64,000 nt of DNA from Melitaea cinxia. Its lineage: Eukaryota > Arthropoda > Insecta > Lepidoptera > Nymphalidae. Where the stretch lies: contig NC_059423.1 of assembly GCF_905220565.1 (NCBI RefSeq), positions 2,724,001 to 2,788,000 on the forward strand, given 5' to 3'. Position 1 is the first letter of the stretch, and each line of letters opens with the position of its first letter. Shown one piece after another: positions 36,066 through 47,859 of this stretch. The position numbers and the translations under genes were made by a program. The notes beneath the pieces are model-generated. The model saw nothing but the letters and a program-made list of their open reading frames with translations. It had not been told where the DNA came from and searched no databases.

Positions 36066-38774
36066 CTGATTAGAAGGTATAGCTGTTTGATAAAAGTTTT
36101 ATCCACGCGTAAACAAAAAACAATGCGTTTAGGCGTCTGTTTGTAAACAATTGAACAAGTGCGCATTTGGTTCAATCCAAAAATATCTGCCCTGTTTACC
36201 TGTTGTCTGAATGAGCTCAATCTATTATGTTCCTCTTGGACGCACTAAGCTACGCCGTTTTTTTCTACGCATTTCAGTGACTGAAAATTATTTATTAATA
36301 CTATTTAAAGCCGTAAATAAAAACTGGTACTCTATTACACTCATTCTTGTCAGATAAAATAGAAAGCTAAACTTTTTTTTCGTTGCTTATCTGTCTTTGA
36401 TCATTTTGATCAAAAAATCAAGAGGTTCATCACACTGTTCAAAAGACGATAATTTGTTTTCAAAACGGAAAGATTCAAACGAAACGTAGGGTTGACGTTT
36501 TATCATTCTGCAACATGCGCGTCCAAATATCTATTAAGATACGAGTATATGGATAGATTTTCACAACACATGATATAAATAGGGATAAACACACAAATTA
36601 AGGTTAAAATATGTTTTATATTTCTATCTCGCGGTCGCATGGGCCTACCCATAGTGAGGCATGAGGGGAAATTTGACCCATACTGACTCGATTTTTTAAA
36701 TTTTCTTTTACATAGGTACGTATTTAATTTCTATATTTTTTGATTCTGCCCCAGCCTTTTAAAAATTCGTTCTCGTTTAATGTTTTATAGCCTATAATTA
36801 TATACAAAAAATATTTTTGTAAAAAATTATAGGCCATAAAACATTCATTATGACTGAATAAAATCAAAATGTTCTACAAAATCGGCTAATCTAGCTAAGC
36901 ATATTCGAACAAATAGCACTTAAGTAACGGGCCGAATTAGGTCAAAATGATCTTCTTAATCCAGGCTACAACATTATAACCATTAAGCTTGGCAAATAAT
37001 ATTTCGGCACGGGTGCGGGAATCGAACCGATGCTCGACTAGCACACCAGTCAGTTATTGCGATCACAGCGTCAACGTTTCGCAAAATAATATACTATTAT
37101 ATTTTTAATTTACTTGTTGATTTATAAATTTTCGAAATCATTTAATCTGTAGTACATTAATGTGGAATAATAAATGTGTATATTTTTATGCAGTATTTTA
37201 ATCTATATTTTTATTTCTTATAAAATAAAATGTCCGATTTTGCTCGTATATCGCTTCAAATAATGCTAAATTTTAAACTTATTGCAGACCCAAAAGAAAA
37301 CATTTTTTTTTTCATCTATACAGTTCCAAAAAGTTTGTACACTAACAAACAAAAATTTGTTTTGTAAGATATATTACTCATCCATTATATATTTTAAACA
37401 GATATTTAAATAACTTACCTTATTTATCAATCAGTATCCAAAACACAAGGAAGGATAGCACAAACAAAGCCTTTGTTTTAACTTTTTTACAAAAACGCGA
37501 AGTATCAGGCGCATTCAATTTGACAACTTCAAAAGTTAATTATTTCGATATTAAATCGCGGTTTAATTAAAAAAAATTATATATTTTTTTTATTAAATCA
37601 ATAATTATTGCAAACGTGCGTGTTTTGATGTAGTTTTGAAACAACTGTGATAGCATAAGGAAGCCGTGACTGGAGTCACGCCAAAGTGGCTCCATGCCAA
37701 GTACGAAGTACTGAAGCGGGGTAAAGGCACAAATTAGCGACACTTTGTTTTGTTTCTAAAATCAAAATAAAAAATGAGTTTATCCATATAGACTTCACAA
37801 ACACTTTTGAATCGTCAATTTACAAATTAAAATTATATTTGTTTTAAAACCTACAACTGATATGGGATGTAGATTCTATAGAAAATAATTGGGTGGAAAT
37901 CTGCAGTTTCTCTTAAAAAAAACTGTATTTTATTACGACATTTCTAAAATCGTTCATGAAATACAACGCTGGTAAAACCATAGTAACATCTTAATTATAT
38001 CTTAAATTTAGGTAGGTATATCGAAGCGTTTAGAAATATAATATTAAAAAAATAGACTATTTAATTGGACTTTACCAGCTTTAAGCGACATATAACTGAT
38101 AAAAGGGCTTTTTTTCATTTAGAAATGGCTAACAATCCTCTGTGATCATATATATAAATAAAAAAAAAAAAAATTATAAGCGGTATTCGCAACGTGTGGA
38201 CATCTGCAACGCCAGGAGCATTGTAAGCGCGTTGTCGACCCTCGACCCTCCCAAGGAGCTCTGGCTGACTTTCCTCACACACTACTCACAAAATTACTTG
38301 AGAGCATTGTCATTTAGCTTTGGTGCAGATTTCGCGCAACATAATTATTTCCTGCTGTGTTGTCTTTCAATCAAGTTTATAAAAATGCGTCACAATAGCT
38401 TTTCATACCCTATATTATTAAAACGCACGTGAAAACAACGCATTTCGTACAAGCGAACACCTTTACCAAAGACAACAAGGGTTCAAAAGTGGCAATAACT
38501 AGGAATTTTTTTAAGTAGAGATGATTGTTGCATTAGAGCTGAAATAGAAAAGTCATTGAATGAATAATTAAAGACGCCTGAGGTAAAGTTCATTCACATT
38601 ATCATGTGGCGTCTTTGTTAATAAGCCAGTAAAAATAGAATTGAACCTTGCACTAACACACACTCATAACACGAGCTTTATTATTATTAATCCAATATTT
38701 TAAGAATGATCGGCCGAGATAGAAAAATCGGTTCATTAAATTGGCCATAAATCGTAAATGGTAAGTTTTACAAA

Positions 38775-38895
38775 CGGTCACCAACCCGCCTGCCCAGCGT
38801 GGTGACTATTAGCAAAACACATGAGTTCACGTTATTTTTGGCGTAAACTTGTGGAGGCCTATGTCCAGCCGTGGACTGTATAGGCTGTAATGATG
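38775..38895 (+). mobile_element. Short RTE-like LINE 3' end with 12 bp target-site duplication
   Basis: The direct repeat aagttttacaaa (38763-38774 and 38896-38907) encloses only 121 bp: 'ggtcaccaacccgcctgccc' to 'ggcctatgtccagccgtgga' and the end 'tataggctgtaatgatg'. It is an extreme 5' truncation. Confidence 0.75.
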
Positions 38896-40139
38896 AAGTT
38901 TTACAAAAAAGTTTATGGGAAGTAAAACATGCGAAATTTTATTCTCTTCAATAATGATTTCAATAATTTTTGCTGTAAAGCGCATAGTTTACGAGATATC
39001 GGCCAAAAACATTTTTTCAAGATGGCGCTTGAAGCTTCACCTGAATCTGTCAGAATTTTGTGGTATTACGCTTAGTAAATTTAATGCTAGGTTGACCAAA
39101 AAAAAAAAACGCTATTTTACTGGCCTAAGAGTATTTTTTTAAGATTGAATGTATTGTAGGAATTTTTAAGCGACTTAAAAAAAAAGGAGGTGTTGCTCAA
39201 TTTGTTCCGTTTTTTATTATGTGTATGTGATTTTGATGATTCTTTTTGTATTTAAAAGCTAGGGTTGTGTGGCCCTATTTAAATTCGACTTAGATCTGAC
39301 AAGTAGTTGTTGTGCTATTTCTAATAATGCGTATTTATTTGACTATTTTGTCGACTGTCTACGTAGATAATGTTCTCAATTTATTACTTTTGAGTAAAAA
39401 TTGACGTCTTTTGTTTGAATTCAAGAAATCAAAATCAAAATCAAAAATAGCTTTATTCAAATAGGCTCCAATAGCACTTTCGAATCGTCGAAAATAAAAC
39501 TTTATCGAAATCGATCGAAATCAAAACTTTAAAAATTAATTATTATTTTTGTAAAAGTGAAGCAACCACCGATTCGGAATGTAGATTCTGCAAGTTTTTG
39601 TGTGATAACAAACAAAACTATAATTTTTTTATTTGTATGACGTTACGGTGATGTTGTTATTTATCTAAAATTGAATTAATTATAACATTTGAGTTTAAAA
39701 ATCTTGAATGATAGATGTGGCTAATGAGGTCACTTTCAAACCAAAAAGACACTTAAGGACTGATAAAAAATTATTTAATTTAACTTAAAAATTATTCAAA
39801 CAGTTCAGTACCTAAATTCTTACAGGCAGGCATAGTTTGAAGGTTAATGATTCAATCAAAATAATAAATATTCTACCTTATAAAAAGAGAACAATTACGA
39901 AAATTTTCCATTTGTATAAAATACTTTGATTGTTTGTGGTGTCATTTATACACAGAAGTCATTACGTTAAATGTAAATGCGCCATATTTATTATGCTTCA
40001 GCAATTGATTCACTAACTAATATAATAGCAAATAAACCTACTTTTCTACCTTTCTTATCCGGAGTAATATTTTTGAAATGAGCACTAAGCTTAGTTAAGT
40101 CTCAGTTTAATTATAATTTTCTTCTTTTTCTATACAACT

Positions 40140-40365
40140 TGGTCGGCAAACAAGATCACCTGATGGTAAGCGATTACCGTAGCTTATATATGTTTGCAAC
40201 ACCAGAAGCATCGCAAGCGCGTTTCGGACCCTTACTCGCCACAAGGACATTTATTATTATTTAGCTGTGATCTTCTGTAAGGTCGACGTACTACCCCAGT
40301 CTGGCTGCTCCATAGTCTGAGCAGGAAATTTCCTGCTGTGCCCTACATAAATTAAACTTACTTCT
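40140..40365 (-). mobile_element. SINE-like repeat, family S2
   Basis: The minus-strand form has 'cttggtcggcaaacaagatc' on the left and 'tgagcaggaaatttcctgct' on the right, with a central deletion relative to the copy at 41225-41510. Confidence 0.65.
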
Positions 40366-40599
40366 TACCGAGAATAACGATCGGTGTCATGTTATATGAG
40401 CTCTGTGACATGTGAGATAGTTCTGCCAAGAAAACTACAACTAACAAGAACACTCAGAACAAGAAAAAATGTATGTACTCGTACAAATGCAAATACCAAG
40501 ACACTCGGTGTTAACGAAACATTTCTTTATAACTTTACCAAACGGTTACTTGAAATATATTTTTTTAGTATATTATTTCTCATGTATACATGTTCATGC

Positions 40600-40995
40600 C
40601 GTGTGGTGTCGGCCGAGTAGAATAGCACCAACCCCTTTCTTCCCGTGGGGGTCGTAAAAGGCGACCGAGGGATAAACCTGGCTCATAATTATCAGGGTCC
40701 TGGAGAAGAAAAACTTCATTCGAAACCCGGAAGGGGGTCTCCGTCAAGCATTCGTGGCATAGCTCTAAAATGCGAAAGACTCCTGCAGCCGAACTGGCTC
40801 TACACGTATCGACTGTTCGTTCTTGTGGGCCTAGCTAGTGAGGTCGAGAGGGTGGCGCAGAGCTTAGGCAACGTAGCGTTTTCCTAAAAAGTGTCCTAGG
40901 CGACACAGTGTCTGTCTGATACTGTCTAAATCGTCTGCAATAGACGGACTAAGGCCAATGATGTATGCTCATGGTCCGGTTTTAGAGATTCAGTC
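40600..40995 (+). repeat. GC-richer repeat with 'cccgtgggggtcgtaaaaggcgac'-like start
   Basis: The stretch is richer in GC than its neighbours and contains 'ttcccgtgggggtcgtaaaa' and 'ggataaacctggctc', phrases reminiscent of LINE 5' regions in moths. The open frames inside (up to 80 codons) match nothing I recognise. Confidence 0.4.
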
Positions 40996-41224
40996 AATTT
41001 TGTCTTCTGTGTACTCCTTGATATTAATTAAATTCGTTATTGTTTGGCTTTTATTTATGTCAATTACACATAAGATATTTCAAAAATGTCGTGTTTCCTA
41101 ATTAATGTAATAACATTTTTAATTACAATCAATAATAGTTTGAAAAGTCATGTACACGAATGCATATTCTTAGTAAAAGTAATTTAGTAACATAGTCGTA
41201 GGTGAAGCAAAGTGAAAAATTTAA

Positions 41225-41510
41225 CTGAGGTAGGGCACAGCAGGAATTTCCTGCTCAAAATATGGAGCAGCTCGAGTGGGGTAGTACCTCGACCTTACAG
41301 AAGATCACAGCAAAATAATACTGTTTTCAAGCAGTATTGTGTTCCTGTTGGTGAGTAAGGTGACCAGAGCTCCTGGGGGGGATTGGGGATTGGGTCGGCA
41401 ACGCGCTTGCGATGCTTCTGGTGTTGTAGGCGTATATAAGCTACGGTAATCGCTTACCATCAGGTGGAGCCGTACGCTCGTTTTTTGCCGATTTAGTGAC
41501 ATTAAAAAAA
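41225..41510 (+). mobile_element. SINE-like repeat, family S2, reference copy
   Basis: The clearest full copy, about 285 bp: from 'gaggtagggcacagcaggaa' through 'tagtacctcgaccttacaga', 'cagtattgtgttcctgttgg' and 'gggtcggcaacgcgcttgcg' to 'aatcgcttaccatcaggtgg' and 'cgtacgctcg'. There is no tRNA-like box pair, so the promoter type is unknown. It may be a LINE 3' end rather than an autonomous SINE. Confidence 0.75.
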
Positions 41511-42321
41511 AGTACGGAAGGCGAAAAATTACTTAAAAATTTAATTCTAAAATTATAAATTAAAATTATAATTTATTAAATGTAATTGAATAGCAACTAC
41601 TAATTATACAAAGAAGAGCTATTACCACAAATTTCTTCTGTTATATGATACCCTAAATCCTAAGTCATTAACAACAGAGTCTTTACTATAAGGTACAGTT
41701 TTTAGTAACTAAATTTCCAATTACTGACTTAACTTTTCTCTTGATAAACATATAAGCCAAAGGTAAAAAATAAACAAATGAATTTTATGATAAAAACTTG
41801 TCCTAATCACATATTTTTTCTGTTCGTTACAAAGACACTAGTTAACTACTGCGTAAATTACATACAACATGTGAATCTAATTACGTATCCATGTGTAAGT
41901 GAAACCACACAACACATCTAGTCCACAAAACAAACAATTCGCTAGTGACTATTAACATCGTCGGAACTGCAAAATCGCATTTTTTTGTTTATTTCATAAA
42001 ACGTTCCCAAATAACCGAGTCTATCACCAGCTGAAGAGATTTTTTTTATTTTATGCATATATTATTTAGTTGTGGTACTTCTGACAAATCAGTACCTATT
42101 AGTCTTAACCCGTTAAAAATGTAACAAGTGACTTTTCTCATATTTACACATTAAATACCGGCTAGTAATAATATTAAAAATAAATAGCCTGTACAGCATT
42201 ACTTTAAAATTTCATGATCCTGCTTAAAATAAGTAAAAAAATACACGCAATTTAGACTTTGAATCCTGTTCTTTCCTGTAAAGTTGCTGTTTTTCACATC
42301 CGACGTTTTTAATAGTCATGG

Positions 42322-42505
42322 GCGAATTTTTCATTATAATGGAACAACTTTTTCGGATTTAATCGCGGTCTATTAAGTTTTTTAGATGCCTCCCTTGACC
42401 ATGGTATAGTTGCTGCAGAGTATCTGCACGGTCAAACATCTAAAAAACAGAATAAACCGCGATCAAATCCGAAAAAGTTTTTTCATTATAATGAGTAAAA
42501 TTCGC
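42322..42505. repeat. Long imperfect hairpin (inverted repeat arms ~75 nt)
   Basis: The left arm (about 42322-42400) and right arm (about 42429-42505) are near-complementary: gcgaatttt / aaaattcgc at the ends, cattataatg in both, then tttttcggattt.atcgcggt / accgcgat.aaatccgaaaaa, and ttttttagatg / catctaaaaaa. A loop of about 28 nt has 'agttgctgcagagtatctgc'. It could be a foldback/MITE copy or a source of hairpin RNA. It lies just upstream of the reductase remnant. Confidence 0.7.
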
Positions 42506-42943
42506 TTAAACATTAGAAAAAAAATTACAGTTAAAATGAATGTCAAAGCATTATTAGAAGATGCCTCGGCCCAGCGAAAAGTTATGCAGGCAGCCATTTT
42601 AAGTGGTGATTCATTAGTGCAGAAGTTTTATGAAAATGCAGTCGTCTTGATACCGGTGGATCCGGATTTATTGGCAAGCGCTTAATTTATAAAATAATGG
42701 GGTAAGTTCACATATATTAATTGGTTATCAGAGTATTTTGACCTTTCCAAATTGTTAAGCTAGAAAATATAAATAAATATTTATCAATATTCAGAAATAA
42801 GAAAAAAAAAAACAAAACGAGTGGTTTAGACCACAAAACTGAAGTAAAACTTCTGCACAATGGGGTAACGCTCTCATCACGCATAAACCAGCTTACTTCC
42901 CAAGTGAAGCTTGCGTAAAGAAGTTTTACTTCAATAGAATAAT

Positions 42944-43238
42944 CATTACAGCCTATACAGTCCACTGCTGGACATAGGCCTCCACAAGTTTACGCCAAAA
43001 ATAACGTGAACTCATGTGTTTTGCCCATAGTCACCACGCTGGGCAGGCGGGTTGGTGACCGCAGTACTTGGCTTTGTCGCACCGAAGACGCTGCTGCCCG
43101 TCTTCGGCCTGTGTATTTCAAAGCCAGCAGTTGGATGGCTATCCCGCCATCGGTCGGCTTCTTAAGTTCCAAGGTGGTTGTGGAACCTTGTTATCCCTTA
43201 GTCGCCTCTTACGACACCCACATACATACTACACTTAC
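42944..43238 (-). mobile_element. RTE-like LINE 3' end with 10 bp target-site duplication
   Basis: The direct repeat atagaataat (42934-42943 and 43239-43248) flanks it. The minus-strand body is the same as at 25525-25830, including 'ccgaccgatggcgggatagc' and 'ggcctatgtccagcagtgga'. It is inserted in the first intron of the reductase remnant, next to an S8 copy (42810-42925). Confidence 0.8.
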
Positions 43239-43775
43239 ATAGAATAATAGCTGCATATTATTTTACTTTGTAACTATTTTTGAAATTTTTTATTATATTC
43301 CTGCGTAATAAATGACGATTAGATTGGTTTTTTGACCGACTTCAATTAAATGAGTAGGTAGGTAGGTATAAGGTAGTACTTATATTTCGTTGATTAACTT
43401 TTCGTCTTCTTTGATGATGTTACTTATAATTTTATTACTTTGCGATGTAAAGTAAATGAGCTAGGGCAGAGCAGGAAATTTTCTGTTTAAAAGTTACTGC
43501 TGTCTAATGAATGCATGCAAAAGTAGGTATGTGTGCGTGTGTGTTTTATAATAGTTTGAAAATTTCCGATTTCAATTGCTCTTATCTTTAATTTGTTTAT
43601 TTATTTATTTTTAAATAAAGGTCGCTAACACAGCATTCATTCACTCACCTAATAATATACCGAATAATATTCAGTTGTTAGTGATTATAAAATTTTGAAA
43701 ACGAAAAACAGCATTAATAACTGTTGTTTATCTATTTATATCTACTTATATTAAAACTTTGTACTATTTCGAATC

Positions 43776-44193
43776 GAAAATTGTGCGGACGGAGGAGTAT
43801 GAAATTTCGCACTCTTATAGCTTACTAGCTGACCTGGCGAACTTCGTACCGCCTTATTTTTGTTTTTTAAATACAATAATTACATATATCGAAATAAAAT
43901 ATAGCCATGCACACGGTATGCAAATTTTATTAAAATCGGTTAAGTAGTTTAGGAGTCCATCGCAGACAAACAACGTGACGCTTAATTTTAAGATATAGAG
44001 GAGTGTAGAATGCCAATATAGTTTTTAATTATGCATAAAGAATACATTAAATCCATTAAAAAAAAACCTTGCACACACTACCATGTATTTGACACAGTTA
44101 CACAGACATTCTCTTTTGTTTCATGTTCAAACATATGATTTAAATTAATTATGGTTGAATTTCGACCACTGGGCGACCACTAGTTAATTTTAA
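43776..44193 (+). repeat. Dispersed repeat family S10 with nested insertion
   Basis: 'cggacggaggagtatgaaatttcg' to 'aatttcgaccactgggcgac' matches 61115-61378, but here it is split at about 43826-44000 by a repeat starting 'actagctgacctggcgaact'. This shows that the 'ctagctgacc' element moved after S10 was already in place. Confidence 0.6.
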
Positions 44194-45084
44194 TAAATTG
44201 TGTTTGCAGGCAAACGAAAAAAAAACCGACTTCAATTACATACAAGTAATACAACGTAGATCGACGAAAAAATAGTCAAGCAAATGGGCGTTATCAAAGA
44301 TTACTCAAAAATTAGTTATCAGATCTCGATGAAATTTAAATGTGACCACATGATAAACATCGGCTTTCGATTAAATTAAAAATCATCAAAATCGGTACAC
44401 CCAGTAAAAAGTTACACAGTTACAAAGTACGATTTCAAATGCCGGTGTGAGGATAAATCAACAATGATTTTTGTCACACTATCGAATGCAATTTTTTAAA
44501 AAGATTCTTTGTATTTTAAATGAATACAAATTAAGAAAAAATATTCATTTATATCATTTATAAATAAAAAGACAGTCATGACGGTTTTAGTGACAAATAA
44601 TAAGCCTTAATATACATTTTGAAGCTAAAGAGTAATTGGGCTTTCTTATAGAGAGGCCATGTTCCTGTTGCAACGATAAGCATAATTATGACAAATCTTC
44701 AAAGCTGTTCCAAATTTATTTCAGCTCGTGTAACATTAAAAAGATGTTCATTTTACTACGACAAAAGAAAGGGAAAGGTATTCACGAACGACTCAAAATT
44801 ATTTTGGAGGATCCAGTAAGTTGATGCTTTAAAACATTTTGGAATTTTTATTTTGGTGCACTTCATCAGCAAACTGACTCTGAGATCTACTCTACTGATC
44901 TACAAACTGCACCTGTACTTTTAAGGAACTTACAGTTTTCAGTGACCGTGACCATGGTTGTAGACACCACTTTGCGAGACTTCGGAAGTTTCAAAAAGAT
45001 AATTGTGGGAAGTCCCGTGTATATAAAAGTGTTTACGCTATTTTTATACTACTACAGTGCAAACAAGTGTTAGGTCGCATTATT

Positions 45085-46235
45085 GTAAGTAGCCTTGAAT
45101 GCCTGCAATACCAGGCCTATAAGAAGCGCGTTTCTGAACCAAGCCTCGACACTCTCCAAGAGCTCCAGCTACCTTGCATACAATGGAAACACAACACTCC
45201 TTAGGAGCATTATTTAGCTGTAATTTTCTGTAAGGTTGAGGTTCATGAATAAAGAGGGTATCACTGAAAATCAGTGTTGGGTTCTCAAACCCAATTTTAA
45301 GCTGAGTGATGATTTTGGGGTACAACACATAATTACAGACATTGTTTACATATTATTATTATTATTATTTATTATTTCTTTTATATTTTATTTTAAATAA
45401 ACTGTTTTTTATTATTATTTTTTGTTTTTACTTATTTTTTTTTGTATAAGTATTTTAATCGTTAAGTCTCTGCAATGTTTGTGATATCCCAAATAAATAT
45501 ATTTTTCTTTCTTTGCTTTCTTTCTTTCTTCTCCAGTCGGGTTACTTCAGATTCTGAACACGTAATTTACTGCTATGCCCTACCTCAGTGTATTTTGTAT
45601 TTTTTTCTCACAACGATTTTCTTCATCATTTTTTATCACCGAGAAAGAATAAGCTTCAATGTCTTTTAGGTCTTCGAAATGCTCCACAACGAAAAACCCG
45701 ATTTTGTGAAAAAATTGGCAATAGAAGGAGACTCAGCTGAAAATTATCTTGGAATCGATGAGATGACATGGAGATGATTAGCGATGAGGTATTGTGGCAA
45801 TCTATTATATATTTTTTTATATAACTAGGTCGGCAAACAAACGTAACGGCTCACCCGATGGTAAGCGATTACCGTAGGAAATTATGAAAGAACTAACTAG
45901 GACCAAGTTTTAATCCAACTAAAAGAAATAAAAACCACTTTTTTTAAAATATGACTGGGTCGGCAAACAAGCGTACTGCTCACCTAATAGTAAGCGATTA
46001 CCATAGCTTATAGACGCCTGCAACACCAGAAGCATCGCAAGCGCGTTGCCGACCCAATCCCCAATCCCCCCCAGGAGCTCTGGTCACCTTACTCACCAAC
46101 AGGAACACAATACTGCTTGAAAACAGTATTATTTTGCTGTGATCTTCTGTAAGGTCGAGGTACTACCCCAGTCGGGCTGCTCCATATTTTGAGCAGGAAA
46201 TTCCTGCTGTGCCCTACCTCAGTTAAAATATTATT
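45085..46235 (-). mobile_element. Cluster of S2 repeats
   Basis: Degraded S2 copies lie at 45085-45245 and 45825-45880, and a full copy at 45950-46235 (minus; 'ccccaatcccccccaggagct', 'gagcaggaaattcctgctgt'). The 70 bp flank shared with 35.7 kb sits at 45880-45950. The last reductase remnant exon is embedded between them. Confidence 0.65.
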
Positions 46236-47859
46236 AATATTACGTCACTTCCGTTATATATCTTTGTTACGATTTTAGTATCACATTTTTTTCAGTTCGG
46301 TCGCCCAGCTAAATGTCAAGCCTGCCGTAAGGAACTTCGTTCTAATAATATATGCGGAATTTTAACTAAATTTACACGATTTAAAAGTATGAGAAAATTA
46401 ATGTTATCTTAAGGTCATTCATTATACGATTAAGGGTGAATCACTTTTGTCGTACCTACTTGTACAAAACTAAAAATATTTTTGTGAGTTTCGCATTAAG
46501 ATAATAGTTCATCCTAACCAAGTGCTTTGACCAATTAAATCGTAATAAATTAGAACGCCTGTATGATTGGCTCAAAAATCTACTACTCAATTTGAGCATG
46601 GCAAAATGTAGGACAAATATAAAAAAAAATGTATGTGAAAGTTTGAAAGAGATCGCCCTATGGAATAAACCTCATAAAAACATGGAAAAATGCCGACCAA
46701 ATTTTAAAATTTCAAATCTTCGGTATGAGAATTTGGTCTGCGTTTATCTATGTTTTACGAGGTAATAAGATTTTACTGTAGGGGTACCTACTTACTTGAT
46801 AGATCCAAAAAAATCTGAAACTTCGAAATAATTGCAAAATTGCATTTTTCTAAAATACTCCTTGCTTTATAACAAAAAAAAAAATTGAAATCTGAACTTA
46901 ATATGTTATTGGCATTAACCTACATTAAATAAAGAAATATTTATAACTGTCGTCTAAAATATTAATGGTTTTTTTAATATTGTAATTTACTTCAACAGCT
47001 ATATAAACATAAAGTGTAGCGTTTCCTTTCATAAAAGAGAATGTTTGGAGCTTAATACGCTTTGTTGCGTCACTATAGGTAGGTGGATTGTGATATTATA
47101 GATTATAAATATTCATACAAATACAATAAGTAGATAAGAGCTGTTTGGTATACAATAACACTGTTTGCTCGCAAACGAAACAAAAAAATATGACTTGAGT
47201 TTACACCGAACAAGTAATATATCAAGGATAGTCGAAACAAAATTGTCAATTAGATACGCGTTATTAGGTTTAACTCAAAAAGTACACGTCAGACTTCGAA
47301 TAAATTTAAATGGGACCACAATACAAGTACCAGCTTTTGATGAAAAAGCATTATCAAAATCTATATACTCAGTAAAAAATATATTTTTTTTCTAAATAAT
47401 ATAAGACTACACCATACATGGTATTAGGGCTACGAAAGTACGAAAGCTAAATGGTTCAAACGTGACGTGGACTTAAGTATTATGCTTTACTTATCATAGA
47501 TAAACTTTACATATTAATATCAAAAACAGGTAAATCAGCGAGGGACAAATAGTTTTAAAAAATCAATAAAAAAGTTTCTAGTTGTAGTTTCTAGTTGTCT
47601 AGTTTATTTGAAAAAAAATTGTAGGTATTACTAGTCTGTGTTCAACTGTTCAACAATTTAAATAAAAGTTTTAGTATAATAATTATGACATTTATTTGTC
47701 TTATTAATAATAACTAGTAAGTTAATTTTAATAGCTTTCATTAACAAATAATACTTACGAAACGAGTTATCTATTCATAATAGTCGTATCATAAATGACG
47801 AAATATCTTGACATTATATCAGTACAGTCCATTCAATCGAGCGAAACAGTACTACGCGA
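46236..47859. other. Upstream region of the first phosphatase gene
   Basis: It holds an S4 repeat (46240-46350, minus) and an S6 copy (47160-47345, minus). Between them is AT-rich sequence with no recognised exon. The 300 bp before the phosphatase start has no clear TATA box that I would defend. Confidence 0.4.

Larger units (their letters stand above)
29781..42321. other. 12.5 kb gene-poor region rich in repeats
   Basis: No protein-coding exon was recognised. Contents, approximate: RTE end (30190-30270), S1 SINE (30755-31092), S7 (31490-31670), S4 (34820-34952), S2 (35785-36065, minus), tRNA-derived fragment (36980-37075, minus, with 'gcgggaatcgaaccgatgctc'), S9-like (37770-37885), degraded S2 (38175-38300), RTE end (38775-38895), S6 (39170-39420), S9 (39424-39600), S2 (40140-40365, minus), a GC-richer repeat (40600-40995) and S2 (41225-41510). 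Stretches 31700-34800 and 36100-36950 show nothing I can name. Open frames there are AT-rich and chance-like. Confidence 0.5.
42536..45788 (+). pseudogene. Fatty-acyl-CoA reductase remnant (three N-terminal exons, two frameshifts)
   Basis: The family reduces fatty acyl-CoA to fatty alcohol with NADPH and in moths includes pheromone and wax enzymes. Three exons join in phase: 42536-42701, 44725-44815, 45670-45788. Exon 1 starts MNVKALLEDA and reads SGDSLVQKFYENAVVLI. The frame must then shift by one base near 42651 to reach TGGSGFIGKRL, the nucleotide-binding GxxGxxG loop. Exon 2 reads SCNIKKMFILLRQKKGKGIH then ERLKIILEDP, the typical reductase segment. Exon 3 reads VFEMLHNEKPDFVKKLAIEG then DSAENYLGIDEM, hits a TGA at 45775, and regains MEMISDE in another frame. 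Nothing matching the active-site YxxxK part or the C-terminal domain follows. Intron 1 carries an RTE insertion. A real gene with sequencing errors is possible, but the missing 3' exons argue for decay. Confidence 0.75.

Noticed and set aside
38142..38432. 96-codon frame
   Set aside because: It begins in a poly(A)/lysine stretch and overlaps a degraded S2 repeat.
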